Positions 17,870 through 27,710 of a stretch of 64,000 nucleotides of DNA are shown piece by piece (within the stretch, counting starts at the first letter, position 1; every line of letters begins with the position of its first letter). The stretch is from contig NZ_JPOC01000022.1 in NCBI RefSeq assembly GCF_000738775.1, forward strand, positions 62,001-126,000, given 5' to 3'. A program made the position numbers and the translations under genes. The notes beneath the pieces are model-generated. The model was not told where the DNA came from. It made no database searches and saw only the letters and a list, made by a program, of their open reading frames with translations. This DNA comes from Prescottella defluvii (GTDB lineage: Bacteria; Actinomycetota; Actinomycetes; Mycobacteriales; Mycobacteriaceae).

Positions 17870-19443
17870 CGTGCTCCTGTCGATTGCAATTCGGATACTT
17901 CCAGTTCGCCGTCGCGACCGATGCGGACCGGGATGCTGCGGCGGTAGTCGTCGGACGTCTCCGGGAAGTCCGTCCGGGTGTGACACCCTCGACTCTCACG
18001 TCGCGCGGACGCGGCCAGCACGAGAGCCGACGCCGCCACCGTGAGCGCGGTGTCCTCGAGCGCGACGTCGTTGCCGGCCACCGCCACTCCACTGTTCGCC
18101 AGTTCTGCTGTGGCAAGGGCCAGGCCGTCGCCGTCCCGCACGACCGACGCGTGCGCCGTCATGAGTGCCTGCACCCGCTCGCGCGGGGCGCGCCGACGGA
18201 ACGGCAGCAGCAGATCGTCCGCTTCCACGGCCAGATCCGCTCGCTCGCTCGCCGCCAATCCCACTCGCTCGCCGACGACCAATCCCTCGAGCAGACTGTT
18301 CGACGCGAGCCGATTGGCGCCGTGCAGGCCCGTGCGGGCGACCTCCCCGGCCGCGTACAGCCCAGGCACCTCGGTGCGCCCGTGCACGTCCGTGACGATG
18401 CCCCCACACGAGTAGTGCGCGGCCGGAGCCACCGGGATCAACTGCTCCGTCGGATCGATTCCCGCAGCCAGGCACGATGCGGTCACCGTCGGGAAGCGGG
18501 TGGCGAACCCGGCGAGGTGGCGGGCGTCGAGGTAGACGTGATCGGTCCCGGACTCCCGCAACCGTCGGGCGATGGCCCGCGAAACGACGTCCCGTGGTGC
18601 CAGGTCCCCCTGCGGATGCACACCGTCGGTGACCGAACGTCCGTCGGCGTCCACCAACCGTGCGCCCTCACCACGGACCGCTTCGCTGACGAGCGGCCGT
18701 CGTCCGACCCCGCCCGGCGCGAACAGGACGGTCGGGTGGAACTGCACGAACTCGAGATCCGCCACGGCGGCACCCACCTCGAGCGCCAGTGCGATGCCGT
18801 CACCGGTGGACCCGGGCGGATTGGTGCTGCACGAGTACAGCTGCCCCAGGCCTCCGGTGGCGAGTACCACGGCCGGCGCATGGATGACGCCGAGTCCCTT
18901 GTCCGACAGCGCGATCAGGCCCGTGACACCTCGACGGTCGGTGGTGACGCGTGCCGCGGTGGCCCCGAACAGGACCGGCATTCCGGCAGCATTCAGCGCC
19001 CGCTGAACCTCGGCGCCGGTCGCGTCGCCGCCGGCGTGGACGATGCGCCGAGTGCTGTGCCCACCCTCGCGGGTGCGCGACACCGCACCGTCGGAGCCCG
19101 TGTCGAACACCGCGCCCAGCGCGGTGATCGCGGCGAACGCCTCCCGTCCGGCGGAGACGATCGACCGGACGGCGGCCTCGTCGCACAGTCCCGCGCCGGC
19201 AACGCACGTGTCGCCTGTGTGCGAGTCCACCGAGTCGGTGCGGGGGTCGCCCACGATCGCGATCCCGCCCTGCGCGTACTGCGTGGCGGTGTCGGTCGGG
19301 CCACCCTTGCTCAGCACGAGCACCCGGAGTCCCCGCGCGGCCGCCACCCGTGCGGCCGTCAGTCCCGCGACGCCACCACCGACGACGACGAGATCTGCGC
19401 GCGCCTCCCACACGACGCCGTCACCCCCGGGCCCGGCGACCAT
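17866..19443 (-). CDS. nadB: L-aspartate oxidase
   Basis: A 525-residue flavoenzyme that oxidises L-aspartate to iminoaspartate, which NadA uses. The FAD dinucleotide fold is seen in DLVVVGGGVAGLTAARVAAA. The flavin-attached loop follows with SKGGPTDTATQYAQGGIA. The fumarate-reductase-type active-site block is visible as EFVQFHPT, and GEVARTGLHGANRLASNSLLE is the typical late FAD contact. Although the frame is open to 19596, the ATG at 19443 overlaps the nadA stop (TAATG), supporting coupled translation. The stop overlaps nadC by 4 bases. Confidence 0.96.
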   Translation of the reverse strand: MVAGPGGDGVVWEARADLVVVGGGVAGLTAARVAAARGLRVLVLSKGGPTDTATQYAQGGIAIVGDPRTDSVDSHTGDTCVAGAGLCDEAAVRSIVSAGREAFAAITALGAVFDTGSDGAVSRTREGGHSTRRIVHAGGDATGAEVQRALNAAGMPVLFGATAARVTTDRRGVTGLIALSDKGLGVIHAPAVVLATGGLGQLYSCSTNPPGSTGDGIALALEVGAAVADLEFVQFHPTVLFAPGGVGRRPLVSEAVRGEGARLVDADGRSVTDGVHPQGDLAPRDVVSRAIARRLRESGTDHVYLDARHLAGFATRFPTVTASCLAAGIDPTEQLIPVAPAAHYSCGGIVTDVHGRTEVPGLYAAGEVARTGLHGANRLASNSLLEGLVVGERVGLAASERADLAVEADDLLLPFRRRAPRERVQALMTAHASVVRDGDGLALATAELANSGVAVAGNDVALEDTALTVAASALVLAASARRESRGCHTRTDFPETSDDYRRSIPVRIGRDGELEVSELQSTGAR

Positions 19444-20474
19444 TACTCGCCGCCGCCGGGGTTTCCGATCTCGATCATGCGCTGCACGGACTTTCGGGCG
19501 CGGTCGGCGACGTCGGGGGCGACGTGAACCTCGTCCTTGCCCTCGACGAGGCAGCGCAGCAGCGCAGCGGGGGTGATCATCTTCATGTAGGGGCACGACG
19601 CGCGATCGTTGACCGCCTGGAAGTCGACGCCCGGCGCGGCCTTGCGCAGCTGGTGCAGCATGCCGACCTCGGTCGCGACGAGGACCTGCTTGGCACCGGT
19701 CTCGCGGGCGGCGTCGAGCATGCCACCGGTCGAGAGGATCTTGACCTTGTCCTCGGGTACGAAGCCCTCACCCGCGAGGTAGAGCGCCGACGTCGCGCAG
19801 CCGCACTCGGGGTGCACGAACAGTTCGGCGTCCGGGTGGCTCTTCGCCTTCGCCGTCAGCTCGTCGCCGTTGATGCCCGCATGCACGTGGCACTCGCCGG
19901 CCCAGATGTGCATGTTCTCGCGGCCGGTCACCCGCTTGACGTGGGCGCCGAGGAACTGGTCCGGCAGGAACAGCACCTCGCGGTCCGGGTCGATCGACGC
20001 GACGACGTCGACCGCATTGGACGACGTGCAGCAGATGTCGGTGAGACCCTTCACCTCTGCGGTGGTATTGACGTACGAGACGACCAGCGCGTCGGGATGC
20101 TCGGCCTTCCATTCGCGCAACTGCTCCGCGGTGATGGAGTCGGCGAGCGAGCAACCGGCCCGCTCGTCCGGGATCAACACGGTCTTCTCCGGGCTGAGAA
20201 TCTTGGCGGTCTCGGCCATGAAGTGGACACCACAGAACACGATGGTGCCCTCTTGCGCCTCGGCGGCGATCCGCGAAAGCGCCAGCGAGTCACCGACGTG
20301 GTCGGCGACGTCCTGGATCTCGGGCAGCTGATAGTTGTGCGCCAGGATCGTGGCGTTGCGTTCCTTCGCCAGACGGCGCACCTCGGCCGCCCACTCGGGC
20401 CCGGCCTCGACGCCGGTGTATCCACCGGGGCCATCCACGATCTGTCCTGCACCCGCCCACAACGTTGACGTCAT
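19443..20474 (-). CDS. nadA: Quinolinate synthase A
   Basis: A 343-residue [4Fe-4S] enzyme that condenses iminoaspartate with dihydroxyacetone phosphate to give quinolinate. Conserved pieces include [38 protein letters not shown] (cluster Cys), ICCTSSNAV (cluster Cys) and VHPECGCA (cluster Cys). The ATG at 20474 has GAAGGAG upstream; the open frame beyond it is not credible. It is the first gene of nadABC, divergent from the Nudix regulator gene over a perfect palindrome, so NAD-dependent repression is likely. Confidence 0.97.
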   Translation of the reverse strand: MTSTLWAGAGQIVDGPGGYTGVEAGPEWAAEVRRLAKERNATILAHNYQLPEIQDVADHVGDSLALSRIAAEAQEGTIVFCGVHFMAETAKILSPEKTVLIPDERAGCSLADSITAEQLREWKAEHPDALVVSYVNTTAEVKGLTDICCTSSNAVDVVASIDPDREVLFLPDQFLGAHVKRVTGRENMHIWAGECHVHAGINGDELTAKAKSHPDAELFVHPECGCATSALYLAGEGFVPEDKVKILSTGGMLDAARETGAKQVLVATEVGMLHQLRKAAPGVDFQAVNDRASCPYMKMITPAALLRCLVEGKDEVHVAPDVADRARKSVQRMIEIGNPGGGE

Positions 20475-20554
20475 GGCCACTCCTTCTTCGCGAAGCTCGT
20501 TCACGGCTCCGCCACTACAACCCGGGCGGGCTGGCCCGAATTTCCGAAATCGAG

Positions 20555-20577
20555 GTTTTCGACTTAGGATCGAAAAC
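20555..20577. promoter_or_regulatory. NrtR operator and overlapping leaderless nrtR promoter
   Basis: A perfect palindrome GTTTTCGA-N7-TCGAAAAC fills the bases immediately before the nrtR ATG at 20578. The spacer and right arm contain TAGGAT (20565-20570), a plausible -10 box ending 7 bases before the ATG, so nrtR mRNA is probably leaderless. The site lies about 80 bases upstream of the divergent nadA start. A protein bound here would block nrtR and could repress nadABC. Confidence 0.75.
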
Positions 20578-21312
20578 ATGTCACATGGTAGCACCGTCCA
20601 CGAAGTACTCACCGCGGTGTTCCAGGTTCGGCCCACCCCGGAAACCATCACCGCAGGTGACGGCAATCACGGGGGTGGCGGCTGCCGTTCCGACGAACTG
20701 ATGGTCCTGCTGTGGCAGCGCGCACTCGATCCACAGAAGGGCACCTGGTCGCTACCGGGCGGCGCTCTGCGGGACGACGAGGACCTCAAGACGTCGGCCG
20801 GACGCCAACTCGCCGAGAAGGTCGACGTCCGCGAGGTGGCCCATCTCGAGCAGCTGTCGGTCTTCAGCGACCCGCACCGAGTTCCCGGGGATCGCCGGAT
20901 CGCCTCGACCTACCTGGGCCTGGTCCCCCTCCCCTCCGACCCGCAGTTGCCACCCGACACCGCGTGGCACCCGGTGTCGGCACTACCGGAGATGTCGTTC
21001 GATCACGGCACCGTCGTCGAACATGCCCGGGCACGACTGGCCGCGAAGCTGTCGTACACCAACATTGCGTTCGCCCTCGCGCCGGACGAGTTCTCGATGT
21101 CCACTCTTCGCGAAATCTATTGCGCTGCACTCGGATATCAGGTCGACACCACCAACCTCCAGCGGGTCCTGACCCGACGCGGTGTCATCACCGCGACCGG
21201 CAACACCGCACGGTCCGGGCGTACCGGAGGCCGGCCGGCGACCCTCTACCGATTCACGGACACCCGGCTGCGTGTGACCGACGAGTTCGCGGCCCTGCGA
21301 CCGCCCGCCTGA
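20578..21312 (+). CDS. nrtR: NrtR-type Nudix transcriptional regulator of NAD synthesis
   Basis: A 244-residue protein made of an N-terminal Nudix-like domain and a C-terminal winged helix. The Nudix region contains [20 protein letters not shown] and a box that departs from a classical hydrolase (the REUXEE part reads [10 protein letters not shown]), as in NrtR proteins, which bind ADP-ribose derivatives rather than hydrolyse them. The C-terminal half carries [20 protein letters not shown] and [12 protein letters not shown], the DNA-binding part. It is divergent from nadABC over a perfect palindrome that abuts its start, which fits autoregulation and control of nadABC. Confidence 0.9.
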   Translation: MSHGSTVHEVLTAVFQVRPTPETITAGDGNHGGGGCRSDELMVLLWQRALDPQKGTWSLPGGALRDDEDLKTSAGRQLAEKVDVREVAHLEQLSVFSDPHRVPGDRRIASTYLGLVPLPSDPQLPPDTAWHPVSALPEMSFDHGTVVEHARARLAAKLSYTNIAFALAPDEFSMSTLREIYCAALGYQVDTTNLQRVLTRRGVITATGNTARSGRTGGRPATLYRFTDTRLRVTDEFAALRPPA

Positions 21313-21331
21313 ACCCGCGAGAACGACTGCG

Positions 21332-21673
21332 TCAACTGGCGGGGTCGTACATGAAAGCGCGCACCTCCTGCGCACACCGGCAGGCGCCGGCGATCTTCGC
21401 GGCCCATTCCAGAGCCGCCTCGCGGGTAGGCAACTCGAGCACCGCGTAGCCGCCGCCGAGTTGCCCCGTCTGCGGGTACGTGCCCGCGGTCACCGTGCCG
21501 TCCCCATCCACCAGGACGGGCGGAACGCCCTCGTCGATTCCACCTCCGAACACCCAGACACCGGCGGCCCTCGCCTCCTCCACCACCGCATGCGCGGCAT
21601 CCGAGGCTGCCCGCAGATCGGCGTCGGAAAGAACCATGGCGCCACTCGGGAACGAGATCAGGTACTTCGTCAT
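21332..21673 (-). CDS. YCII/DGPF-related small protein
   Basis: A 113-residue protein of the YCII-related (DGPF) type: the N-terminus MTKYLISFPSGAM, a middle with GVWVFGGGIDE, and the C-terminal GYAVLELPTREAALEWAAKI are typical of these ferredoxin-like-fold proteins. They are often found next to ECF sigma factors, but none is seen here. The ATG at 21673 has GGAG 8 bases upstream; longer in-frame starts lack support. Function unknown. Confidence 0.8.
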   Translation of the reverse strand: MTKYLISFPSGAMVLSDADLRAASDAAHAVVEEARAAGVWVFGGGIDEGVPPVLVDGDGTVTAGTYPQTGQLGGGYAVLELPTREAALEWAAKIAGACRCAQEVRAFMYDPAS

Positions 21674-22159
21674 CGTGTCGACTCCTACTTCGCGCGGCAG
21701 GGACATGCCCCATCCTCGCCGACACATCCGCGCTCGTGGATCACGAAGCATCGAAATCGCCGCGACGATTCCGCCATCACGTGGTCGCTCGGCAGTCGCT
21801 CACGGCCGAGAAGAATCCACATCCAGCTAATCTCACGCGCTTACATCAGCTCCGATTCCGCTACCCCCGCGCGTCCCACGGAGTGGCACAGCGATGAATG
21901 TCCAGTCTCGCTCAGCGAGAGCGCACACCTCTAGTGATCCCTACGGATTACTAACTTGGTGAGTGGAATCACATCATCGCGGGTCCCAGGAGGCCACCCG
22001 ATGTTCAGCGAACGATCGACCGCCGGAACACGCGCCGACACTGCGCCGACCCGAAAGGCGGCGCGCCTGGATCGCCCCCTGACATCGCCGTGACATTCCG
22101 ATCGATGGCGGCACGGCCGTCACAGGACGAAGCATCCACCTCCCGAAAGCGAGCAACTC
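21674..22159. other. Divergent intergenic region upstream of the DUF1214 cluster
   Basis: About 485 bases with no supported gene. The right part contains an imperfect inverted repeat GTGATCC-CTAC-GGATTAC (21934-21951), which could be a regulator site for the rightward cluster. A small palindrome CTCGCT-C-AGCGAG lies a little upstream. No confident promoter boxes were identified. Confidence 0.4.
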
Positions 22160-23425
22160 ATGGACAACCTTCCCCGCGAACACGGGCAGGACATCGCCCA
22201 ACTCGACGCGGCATGGCTGAGCTTGTGCGCGAACCTGCGCAACGCATCGAAGATCATCACCGACGACCCGCGATCCGCCGATCCCGAGGTTCGAGCGAAG
22301 GGGTACCGCTACCTACTGAACCTTCTCAACGCGGGCCTCGAACAGGGCGTATTCACTGCAGATCCCGACTTCCCCGAAGTCGGTCATCTGCAGGACAACA
22401 CGAAACGCTATGCCACGGAGTCGCCCGACTGCCTGTTCGGTCACACGGAACTGGACCCCGCCGGCACGTATCGAGTCACGGGCACCGGTGGGCGCGCCCG
22501 CTACATCGGGCTGACCCTGTACGACACCGTCAGGCTGTACGAGAAGGCGCAGTCCGGCGAGGATCAGCCGAAGGACTTCCGTGCCGCATTCAAGGCCGCC
22601 ACCGGCTCCACCCTCGGCGCGATCTCCAACCCGGGTGGAATCACGTTGCAGGAGAACGGCGATTTCGAAGTCATCATCAGTGCCGAGCCGTACTCGACCA
22701 ATTGGCTCCCGATGCACCCCCAGGCCGGGAACATCATCACACGTCAGTACTTCTACGACTGGGATGACGAGGAGCCCTACCACATCTCGATCGAACGAAT
22801 CGACACGGAGAGCGACGGTCCCGTCACCGAACCCCGGACCGTGACCCGTCACGTCGAACACCTCGGCCGGTACGTCGACGGATTCGCCGAGTACTGGTCC
22901 ACGATGTACAGCCTGCGCGACGGCGAACGCAACGTGCTTCGCACACAGCCCCCGGTCGAGTCGACGTACGCAAGCGACGGCGCCTCGATCGCCTACGGCG
23001 GTGGAACCTTCGAGATCGCCAACGACGAAGCCCTCATCCTCGAGGTGACACCACCGGACTGCCACTTCTGGAACATCCACCTCGGCGACTACTGGGGGCA
23101 GTCCCTCGACTACACGTATCGCCAGACCTCGCTCAACGGACATCAGGCAACTCTCGACGAGAATGGAGTCTTCCGAGCGGTGGTCGCCCATCGTGACCCG
23201 GGAGTCCGCAACTGGCTCGACACCGCAGGAAACACTTTCACCCGCTGCGTCTACCGGTGGTGGCTCACCACCGGTTCCGAGTTCCCCGCGCCTTCCGTAC
23301 GGAAGGTCAAGTTCGCGGACCTGCCCACCGAGCTGCCGGACTCCACGTCACGAATCGATCGTGCCGAGCGGCGAGAGATCCTCTCTCGCAGGCGCAGAGC
23401 AGTGCTGAAGCGTTACCGGCGGTAG
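22160..23425 (+). CDS. DUF1214-type protein (paralogue A)
   Basis: A 421-residue soluble protein without a signal peptide or transmembrane helix. The C-terminal half resembles the DUF1214 domain: FWNIHLGDYWGQSLDYTY followed by DPGVRNWLDTAG match the pattern seen in these families, and the centre has IGLTLYD. The N-terminal 150 residues form the separate domain common to actinobacterial members. No biochemical activity is established for the family. The ATG at 22160 is preceded by a weak GCGAG. It heads a rightward set of three such proteins and a binding lipoprotein, so a shared catabolic or stress role is likely but not defined. Confidence 0.75.
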   Translation: MDNLPREHGQDIAQLDAAWLSLCANLRNASKIITDDPRSADPEVRAKGYRYLLNLLNAGLEQGVFTADPDFPEVGHLQDNTKRYATESPDCLFGHTELDPAGTYRVTGTGGRARYIGLTLYDTVRLYEKAQSGEDQPKDFRAAFKAATGSTLGAISNPGGITLQENGDFEVIISAEPYSTNWLPMHPQAGNIITRQYFYDWDDEEPYHISIERIDTESDGPVTEPRTVTRHVEHLGRYVDGFAEYWSTMYSLRDGERNVLRTQPPVESTYASDGASIAYGGGTFEIANDEALILEVTPPDCHFWNIHLGDYWGQSLDYTYRQTSLNGHQATLDENGVFRAVVAHRDPGVRNWLDTAGNTFTRCVYRWWLTTGSEFPAPSVRKVKFADLPTELPDSTSRIDRAERREILSRRRRAVLKRYRR

Positions 23426-23577
23426 AACGAACTTGTCTCGATGAGCGAGAGTACCCGGCTTCCGCTATGCCGCCCGTCACATCATGGCAGCAGCACGTGG
23501 CAACACGCCGGGTGCGAGATCCCGGCCGCTTGTAGGCGTCACATACATGCGCCCCTTAGCCTTTCGGAGGTAGTTGA

Positions 23578-25188
23578 ATGGCATTCCGACACTTTCGCAG
23601 AACGATTCACATGGCGTTCGCTGCGACCGCGGCGTCGGTCGTTCTGGCATCGTGTGCCTCCGCAGACGGGTCCGGTGCTGCACCCGCCGTCTCGCGAACG
23701 ACAGAGTCCGGCTTCGTCGGGCAACAGTCCGATTCACCCGGAGACCCCGTTCGAGGTGGGATCCTCACTTTCGGCGCATACGCCCCGATCGCGAGCCTCG
23801 ATCCCCTGAAGACTCAGATGGCCGGGTCCACCGGCGGTTCGGAGATGGCGGCGATCTACGACGTCCTGGTCAAGTACAACGCACAGACCAAGCAGTTCGA
23901 GCCGCAGCTCGCCAAGTCCGTCACGGTCTCGGACGACCAACTCAGCTGGACGATCTCACTGCGAGACGGCGTCACGTTCAGCGACGGATCGCCGCTCGAC
24001 GCCGCCGCAGTGAAGTCGAGCATCGACAGATTTGTCGCAGGCAAGGGATCGGGAACGGATCTGTGGCGCGACACGGTCACGGAGATCGCCACACCGGACG
24101 CTCACACCGCCGTAGTGACGTTGAACAAGCCATGGTCCGACTTCCAGTCCATGCTCGCGACAGGATTCGGATTGGTCGTGGCTCCCGGCTCGGGCGCCGG
24201 CGACTCCTTCACACCGATAGGCTCCGGGCCCTTCACAGTCGAGCGATTCGCCCAGCACGAAGAGTTGGTTCTCAAGCCCCGGGAGGACTACTGGGGAGGA
24301 AAACCCTACCTCGACAAACTGCGGTTCGTCTCCCTCGGCGGTGACCAGTCGACGTTCGAATCGCTGCAATCCAACGGCATTCAGGCGGCCTTCCTGCGTT
24401 CCCCGGAAGTTGTGGCCCGGGCACGCGCGGCCGATCTTCCTGGATTCATCGACACCCAGGACCTTGGTGCTATCGGTCTGATCAACAACCGCCCAGGACG
24501 CCCCGGCGCCGACGTTCGTGTTCGCCAGGCAGTGGCGTACGCGATCAGCCCACAAGCCATCGACGACCGCGTGAACAACGGAACCGGCCTGCCCGGCTCC
24601 GACATGTTCCCCGAGTTCTCCCAATGGCACACTGACGTCTCCGGCCTGCAGACGGATCCGGAAAAGGCCAAGTCGCTCCTGGCAGAGGCGAAGTCGGACG
24701 GCTACGACGGCCACATCTCGTTCCTGTCCCTGCAGGAACCTACTTCCCAGCGGCGGGCTCTCGCCGTTCAGGCAATGCTGCAAGCCGTCGGGTTCACGGT
24801 CGACATCGACTACATCACCACTGCTACGGATCAGACGAAGCGGGTACTCATTGAGCACGACTTCGACGTCGCCGGCAGCTCCCTGAGCTTGAATGACGCG
24901 GTTCCTTTCCAACGTTTGAACTCCGCGCTGCAGAGCAACTCCGTTCTCAACTCGACCGGCTACTCGAACCCCGAGATGGATGCCCTCCTCGGCGACCTTC
25001 AGTCCGCTCGAATGCCTGATGAGAAGAGGGAAATCTTCGCGCGCATGCAGCAGTTGGTCAACGACACCGTGCCGTTCATGACGTGGTCGGCGCAGACGGT
25101 GCTGGTCCCGTGGAACTCGAAGGTGCACGGCGTCACCCCCACCCTCGACAGCGTGATGCTCTTCGACAAGGCCTGGCTCGCATCATGA
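23578..25188 (+). CDS. ABC-type solute-binding lipoprotein, peptide/nickel family (paralogue 2)
   Basis: A 536-residue SBP_bac_5 protein with a signal peptide and lipobox LASC (Cys26). Close similarity to the paralogue at 1158-2768 runs along the whole length: FVGQQSD in the linker, GGILTFGAYAPIASLDPL, STGGSEMAAIYDVLVKY, TGLPGSDMFPEFSQWHTD, and near the C-terminus SKVHGVTPTLDSVMLFDKAW. GGAGG lies 8 bases before the ATG. It sits between two DUF1214-type genes in the same direction. No permease or ATPase gene is adjacent, so it would need a transporter encoded elsewhere, or it works as a receptor. Confidence 0.9.
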   Translation: MAFRHFRRTIHMAFAATAASVVLASCASADGSGAAPAVSRTTESGFVGQQSDSPGDPVRGGILTFGAYAPIASLDPLKTQMAGSTGGSEMAAIYDVLVKYNAQTKQFEPQLAKSVTVSDDQLSWTISLRDGVTFSDGSPLDAAAVKSSIDRFVAGKGSGTDLWRDTVTEIATPDAHTAVVTLNKPWSDFQSMLATGFGLVVAPGSGAGDSFTPIGSGPFTVERFAQHEELVLKPREDYWGGKPYLDKLRFVSLGGDQSTFESLQSNGIQAAFLRSPEVVARARAADLPGFIDTQDLGAIGLINNRPGRPGADVRVRQAVAYAISPQAIDDRVNNGTGLPGSDMFPEFSQWHTDVSGLQTDPEKAKSLLAEAKSDGYDGHISFLSLQEPTSQRRALAVQAMLQAVGFTVDIDYITTATDQTKRVLIEHDFDVAGSSLSLNDAVPFQRLNSALQSNSVLNSTGYSNPEMDALLGDLQSARMPDEKREIFARMQQLVNDTVPFMTWSAQTVLVPWNSKVHGVTPTLDSVMLFDKAWLAS

Positions 25189-25278
25189 TCCGAATCGGTT
25201 CCGAGCACTGATCCGATCCTGTTCGGCAGCTCGGCCAGACGGTCACCGTCCTGCCTCGTCGTCCCGAAAGGCTCCGCT

Positions 25279-26394
25279 ATGACTTCACCGACGCCCACAG
25301 ATCAAGCAGCACTCGCGGAGGCGCTGCAGCACATCGGCACGACCCTGTCCGACTTCGGCGCCGCCTACCCGAAACTGGAGGCACCCGATCGGCAGATCGA
25401 CACAGCCGAGGGCTTCCGACTGTTCCTGCGATACCTGACCATCGGCATCGATCAATTCGTCGAGCATGCCGACCCGGCTTTCCCTGCCTTCTACCAGAAG
25501 TCCCGAGACGGCGTTCGCAAATACGCCGGCGACAGCCCCGCACAGCTGTACGACAGCAGTCCCGTATCGGGCCGCTACGAGTACGAGGTGACGGGCAACA
25601 TGCGAGAAACCGCACTGATCGAATTCACTGTGTATTCAGGAGATTTCAGTGGCTCCGATCAGCGACCACGCCGACTCGTCGCGAGCATCACCGACGAGGA
25701 CCTACAGGTCTCCGACAACGGCGACTTCAGTATCCGGCTGTCGAGAAACGCCACCGGGCCCAACACACTCGCACTCGACGACGACGGCAGCAGCCTCTCG
25801 GTTCGCCGATACCTGCGCGACCCCAGCACCGACAGACCACGCCCCCTCGAGATCAGACGTGTCAGCGCAGGCCCGGACCGGCCGGAACTCGGCACCGAGG
25901 ACCTACGCCGCGGGATGATGCGCGCCGCCGACTTCGCTTCCCACAACACTGCAATCTGGGCGCGTTGGGTGGCCGATAATCGAGCCCGGAAAACCAACGT
26001 ACTCAGTCCCATGCACGATTCCGGCGACATTCACACCCCACGCGGACATCGCTACTGCAACGGGTACTGGTCCATCGCCGACGGTCACGCGCTGATCATC
26101 TCCTTCACCCCGCCGCGTGATTCCTATTGGAGCTTCGTTCCCATGAACTACTGGATGGAGTCTCTCGAATGGAGATTCGGCAACCGCGTGTACGCCACCA
26201 GCCTCGACGCCGAACCCGGCCCGGACGGGATCGTTCGCCTCGTCATGGCAGCAACCGACCCGCACCTCGGTGATCACCTCTGGATCGACACCGACGGCCA
26301 TACAGAAGGCGCCATGGCATTGAGGTTCGGTCGTTGCACCGAGGACGTCGGGGATGTGCGCATCGAACTGATCACTCCGGCCCCCACCCACTGA
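25279..26394 (+). CDS. DUF1214-type protein (paralogue B)
   Basis: A 371-residue protein related to the products at 22160 and 26444 but shorter. Shared features are the N-terminal helical part ending in FLRYLTIGIDQFVEHADPAF, the central RYEYEVTGNMRETALIEFTV, the block YWSIADGHALIISFTPPRD, and YWSFVPMNYWMESLEWRFG in the DUF1214-like half. The end of the protein lacks the NWLD motif of paralogue A and instead reads LGDHLWIDTDGHTEGAMALRF. AAGG precedes the ATG. It lies about 90 bases after the binding-lipoprotein gene in the same apparent operon. Function unknown. Confidence 0.72.
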   Translation: MTSPTPTDQAALAEALQHIGTTLSDFGAAYPKLEAPDRQIDTAEGFRLFLRYLTIGIDQFVEHADPAFPAFYQKSRDGVRKYAGDSPAQLYDSSPVSGRYEYEVTGNMRETALIEFTVYSGDFSGSDQRPRRLVASITDEDLQVSDNGDFSIRLSRNATGPNTLALDDDGSSLSVRRYLRDPSTDRPRPLEIRRVSAGPDRPELGTEDLRRGMMRAADFASHNTAIWARWVADNRARKTNVLSPMHDSGDIHTPRGHRYCNGYWSIADGHALIISFTPPRDSYWSFVPMNYWMESLEWRFGNRVYATSLDAEPGPDGIVRLVMAATDPHLGDHLWIDTDGHTEGAMALRFGRCTEDVGDVRIELITPAPTH

Positions 26395-26443
26395 GCAAAC
26401 CCCACAAGCATCCTTGTCCGACCGATCCAGAAGGAGTCCTTCC

Positions 26444-27710
26444 GTGACCGACACGCCCATCCTCGCCACCGATGCGCAGCGCCGACTCGAGACGGCCGCA
26501 CGCGAAATCCTGAAAACGGACGAAATGCTCCATGAGATCGGGCGGGTGGAAGCGCTCTACGCGCGCGATCCGCAGGGCTCCACGCATACAGGCAAGGGCA
26601 CCATGGCCCGTGCCGCCCACTCGATCGCTGTCGCGTGCACGCAGTACGCGCTGAGCGAGAACCCATACGACCCAGCGCTCATGTGGGGGGTCACCGCACC
26701 GCACAAAGTTCCTCGGCCTCGAGCTCCCCCGGTCCGGATTCGGAATCGAGAACCCGGACAACGTGTATCGGAAGACAACCGTCTCCGGCGATCACCGGTA
26801 CGAGATCCGCGGAACAAGGACGGCGGCGGCGCCCCCGGAAGTCCATTTCGAGATGCGGGAAGGACTGCCGGGCACCACGGGGATGACGCAGGAGGGCGGA
26901 CAGCAGGTCGCAACGCTGGGAGGCGACGCCATCGTCACCGACGCATCCGGAAACTTCACGATCACCATTGACACCCGAGCGACGGGTGAGGGCCCCAACC
27001 ACCTGTCCATCCCTGCCGGGAAGGACTCGTTTCTCATCGTTCGCGATCTCCTCAACGACTGGGAGAGAGAACTACCCACTCGCGTGGCAATCGTCGCCCT
27101 CGACATCGAGCAGGACGACTCGCAGATCGACGTTTCGCAGGTGGCCAAGCGCTCCGCTGAACTTCTTCGCACCCTTGCACCGTTCTGGCTCGACTACTTC
27201 AACCGCTACAGCTACGGAGCGCGCCCCCGGAATGCCGTTCCCGCACCCCGCGTTCGCCCCGGCAATCGAGGGATGTCCACCGGCGGCCATTTCTCGCTGC
27301 AGGACGAAGACGCCCTCGTCGTCACCTTGGACCCGGCCGGAGCCGACTATCTGGGAATCCAGATCACCGATCCATGGGGTGTGGCATACGAGTACATCCA
27401 CCGGACCAGCAGCCTCAACACGACTCAAGCACAGAAGAACGACGACGGCACATACACATTCGTGATCTCACGCCAGGACCCGGGCGTTCACAACTGGCTC
27501 GATCCACAAGGATGGCCGGATGGCCTGATCGCCGTCCGCTGGCAGTCGGTCACCGACCCCTGCCCCGACAATGCAGTCCGGGCGAGCACCGTGGTCAAGT
27601 TGGATCAACTCGACCGGCATCTGCCGGAGGAGAGTGTTCGTGTGTCGACGGTGGAACGTGACTTCCAGCAAGCGATACGGGCAACAGCCTTTCAACGCCG
27701 CTACCTATGA
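26444..27710 (+). pseudogene. DUF1214-type protein (paralogue C), interrupted by a frameshift
   Basis: Two overlapping frames together encode one DUF1214-type protein. The first starts at GTG 26444 (GAAGGAG upstream) and reads in frame through PALMWGVTAPHK. At the A run 26705-26707 one extra base shifts the frame. The second frame resumes at 26706 and reads KFLGLELPRSGFGIENPDN, then VYRKTTVSGDHRYEIRG, to the stop at 27710. Removing a single A restores exactly 421 codons, the same length as paralogue A. The C-terminal part keeps DPGVHNWLDPQGW. It may be a true pseudogene, a recent mutation or a sequencing error. It overlaps no other gene and ends the DUF1214 cluster. Confidence 0.75.

Noticed and set aside
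26700-26710. Programmed frameshift in the third DUF1214 gene
   Set aside because: No slippery heptamer and no downstream pseudoknot were evident; a single-base insertion explains the data more simply.
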